Shown piece after piece: positions 63,922 to 64,000 of a DNA stretch of 64,000 nucleotides. Both the position numbers and the translations under genes were made by a program. Where the stretch lies: the NCBI GenBank assembly GCA_009617715.1, contig VTFK01000363.1, forward strand, positions 186,001 through 250,000. Reading direction: 5' to 3'. Source of the DNA: Plectrocnemia conspersa. Lineage: Eukaryota > Arthropoda > Insecta > Trichoptera > Polycentropodidae. The notes beneath the pieces are model-generated. The model was not told the DNA's origin, did no database searches, and saw only the letters and a list, made by a program, of their open reading frames with translations. Positions within the stretch are counted from its first letter, which is position 1; each line of letters opens with the position of its first letter.

Positions 63922-64000
63922 AAGGTTTTAACTCAATATTGATATAAATATTTCGATTAAAAAAATTGTAATAAATTAAATTTAAATAAATAACGAATAA

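Overview
This window reads as nuclear DNA of an arthropod, most likely an insect. The evidence is the high A+T content, short GT-AG introns, a caspase-family gene with spliceosomal introns, and a typical insect transposon load (Jockey/CR1-type LINEs, hAT, Tigger/pogo and a piggyBac-type MITE). There is no bacterial-style gene packing. The order cannot be fixed from sequence alone; the hAT repeat types are reminiscent of Hemiptera, but that is a guess.

Only one convincing host gene is visible, on the minus strand at 14660-16208. Its six exons join in frame through five GT-AG introns to give a 264-residue caspase-fold protein. The positions of the catalytic His (now Arg129), the catalytic Cys (now Arg172) and, tentatively, both S1-pocket arginines are substituted. 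Splice sites and fold residues look intact, so a retained pseudo-caspase (decoy or regulator) is more likely than a decaying relic. A 5'-truncated Jockey LINE with 12-bp target duplications sits about 240 bp upstream of its first recognised exon.

Layout, left to right: tRNA-Thr-like relic (982-1055); broken LINE (1375-3345); piggyBac-type MITE (6746-6984); 1.07-kb TIR element with 3-bp duplication (9155-10223); hAT element with 8-bp duplication (10475-11963); pseudo-caspase; Jockey copy (16483-17889) and an older relative (18395-18935); LINE fragments at 20500, 22945 and 25036; TIR element with subterminal hairpins (24353-25033); a 35-bp-arm hairpin (29387-29482); a Tigger/pogo element (32135-33897) nested inside a Jockey copy (31880-34400); LINE relics at 37150 and 42905; a 176-bp MITE (45115-45290) that is an internal-deletion relative of the 9155 element; a cluster of one LINE lineage at 53580-59345; and hAT material at the right end.

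Much of the remainder is A+T-rich DNA with no recognisable gene. It is interrupted by about twenty CpG-rich, G+C-richer patches of 100-400 bp that carry no convincing reading frame. These are candidate regulatory or conserved noncoding elements, or old repeats; only cross-species alignment would decide. Most short open frames in the window are chance openings in these patches or pieces of transposons.
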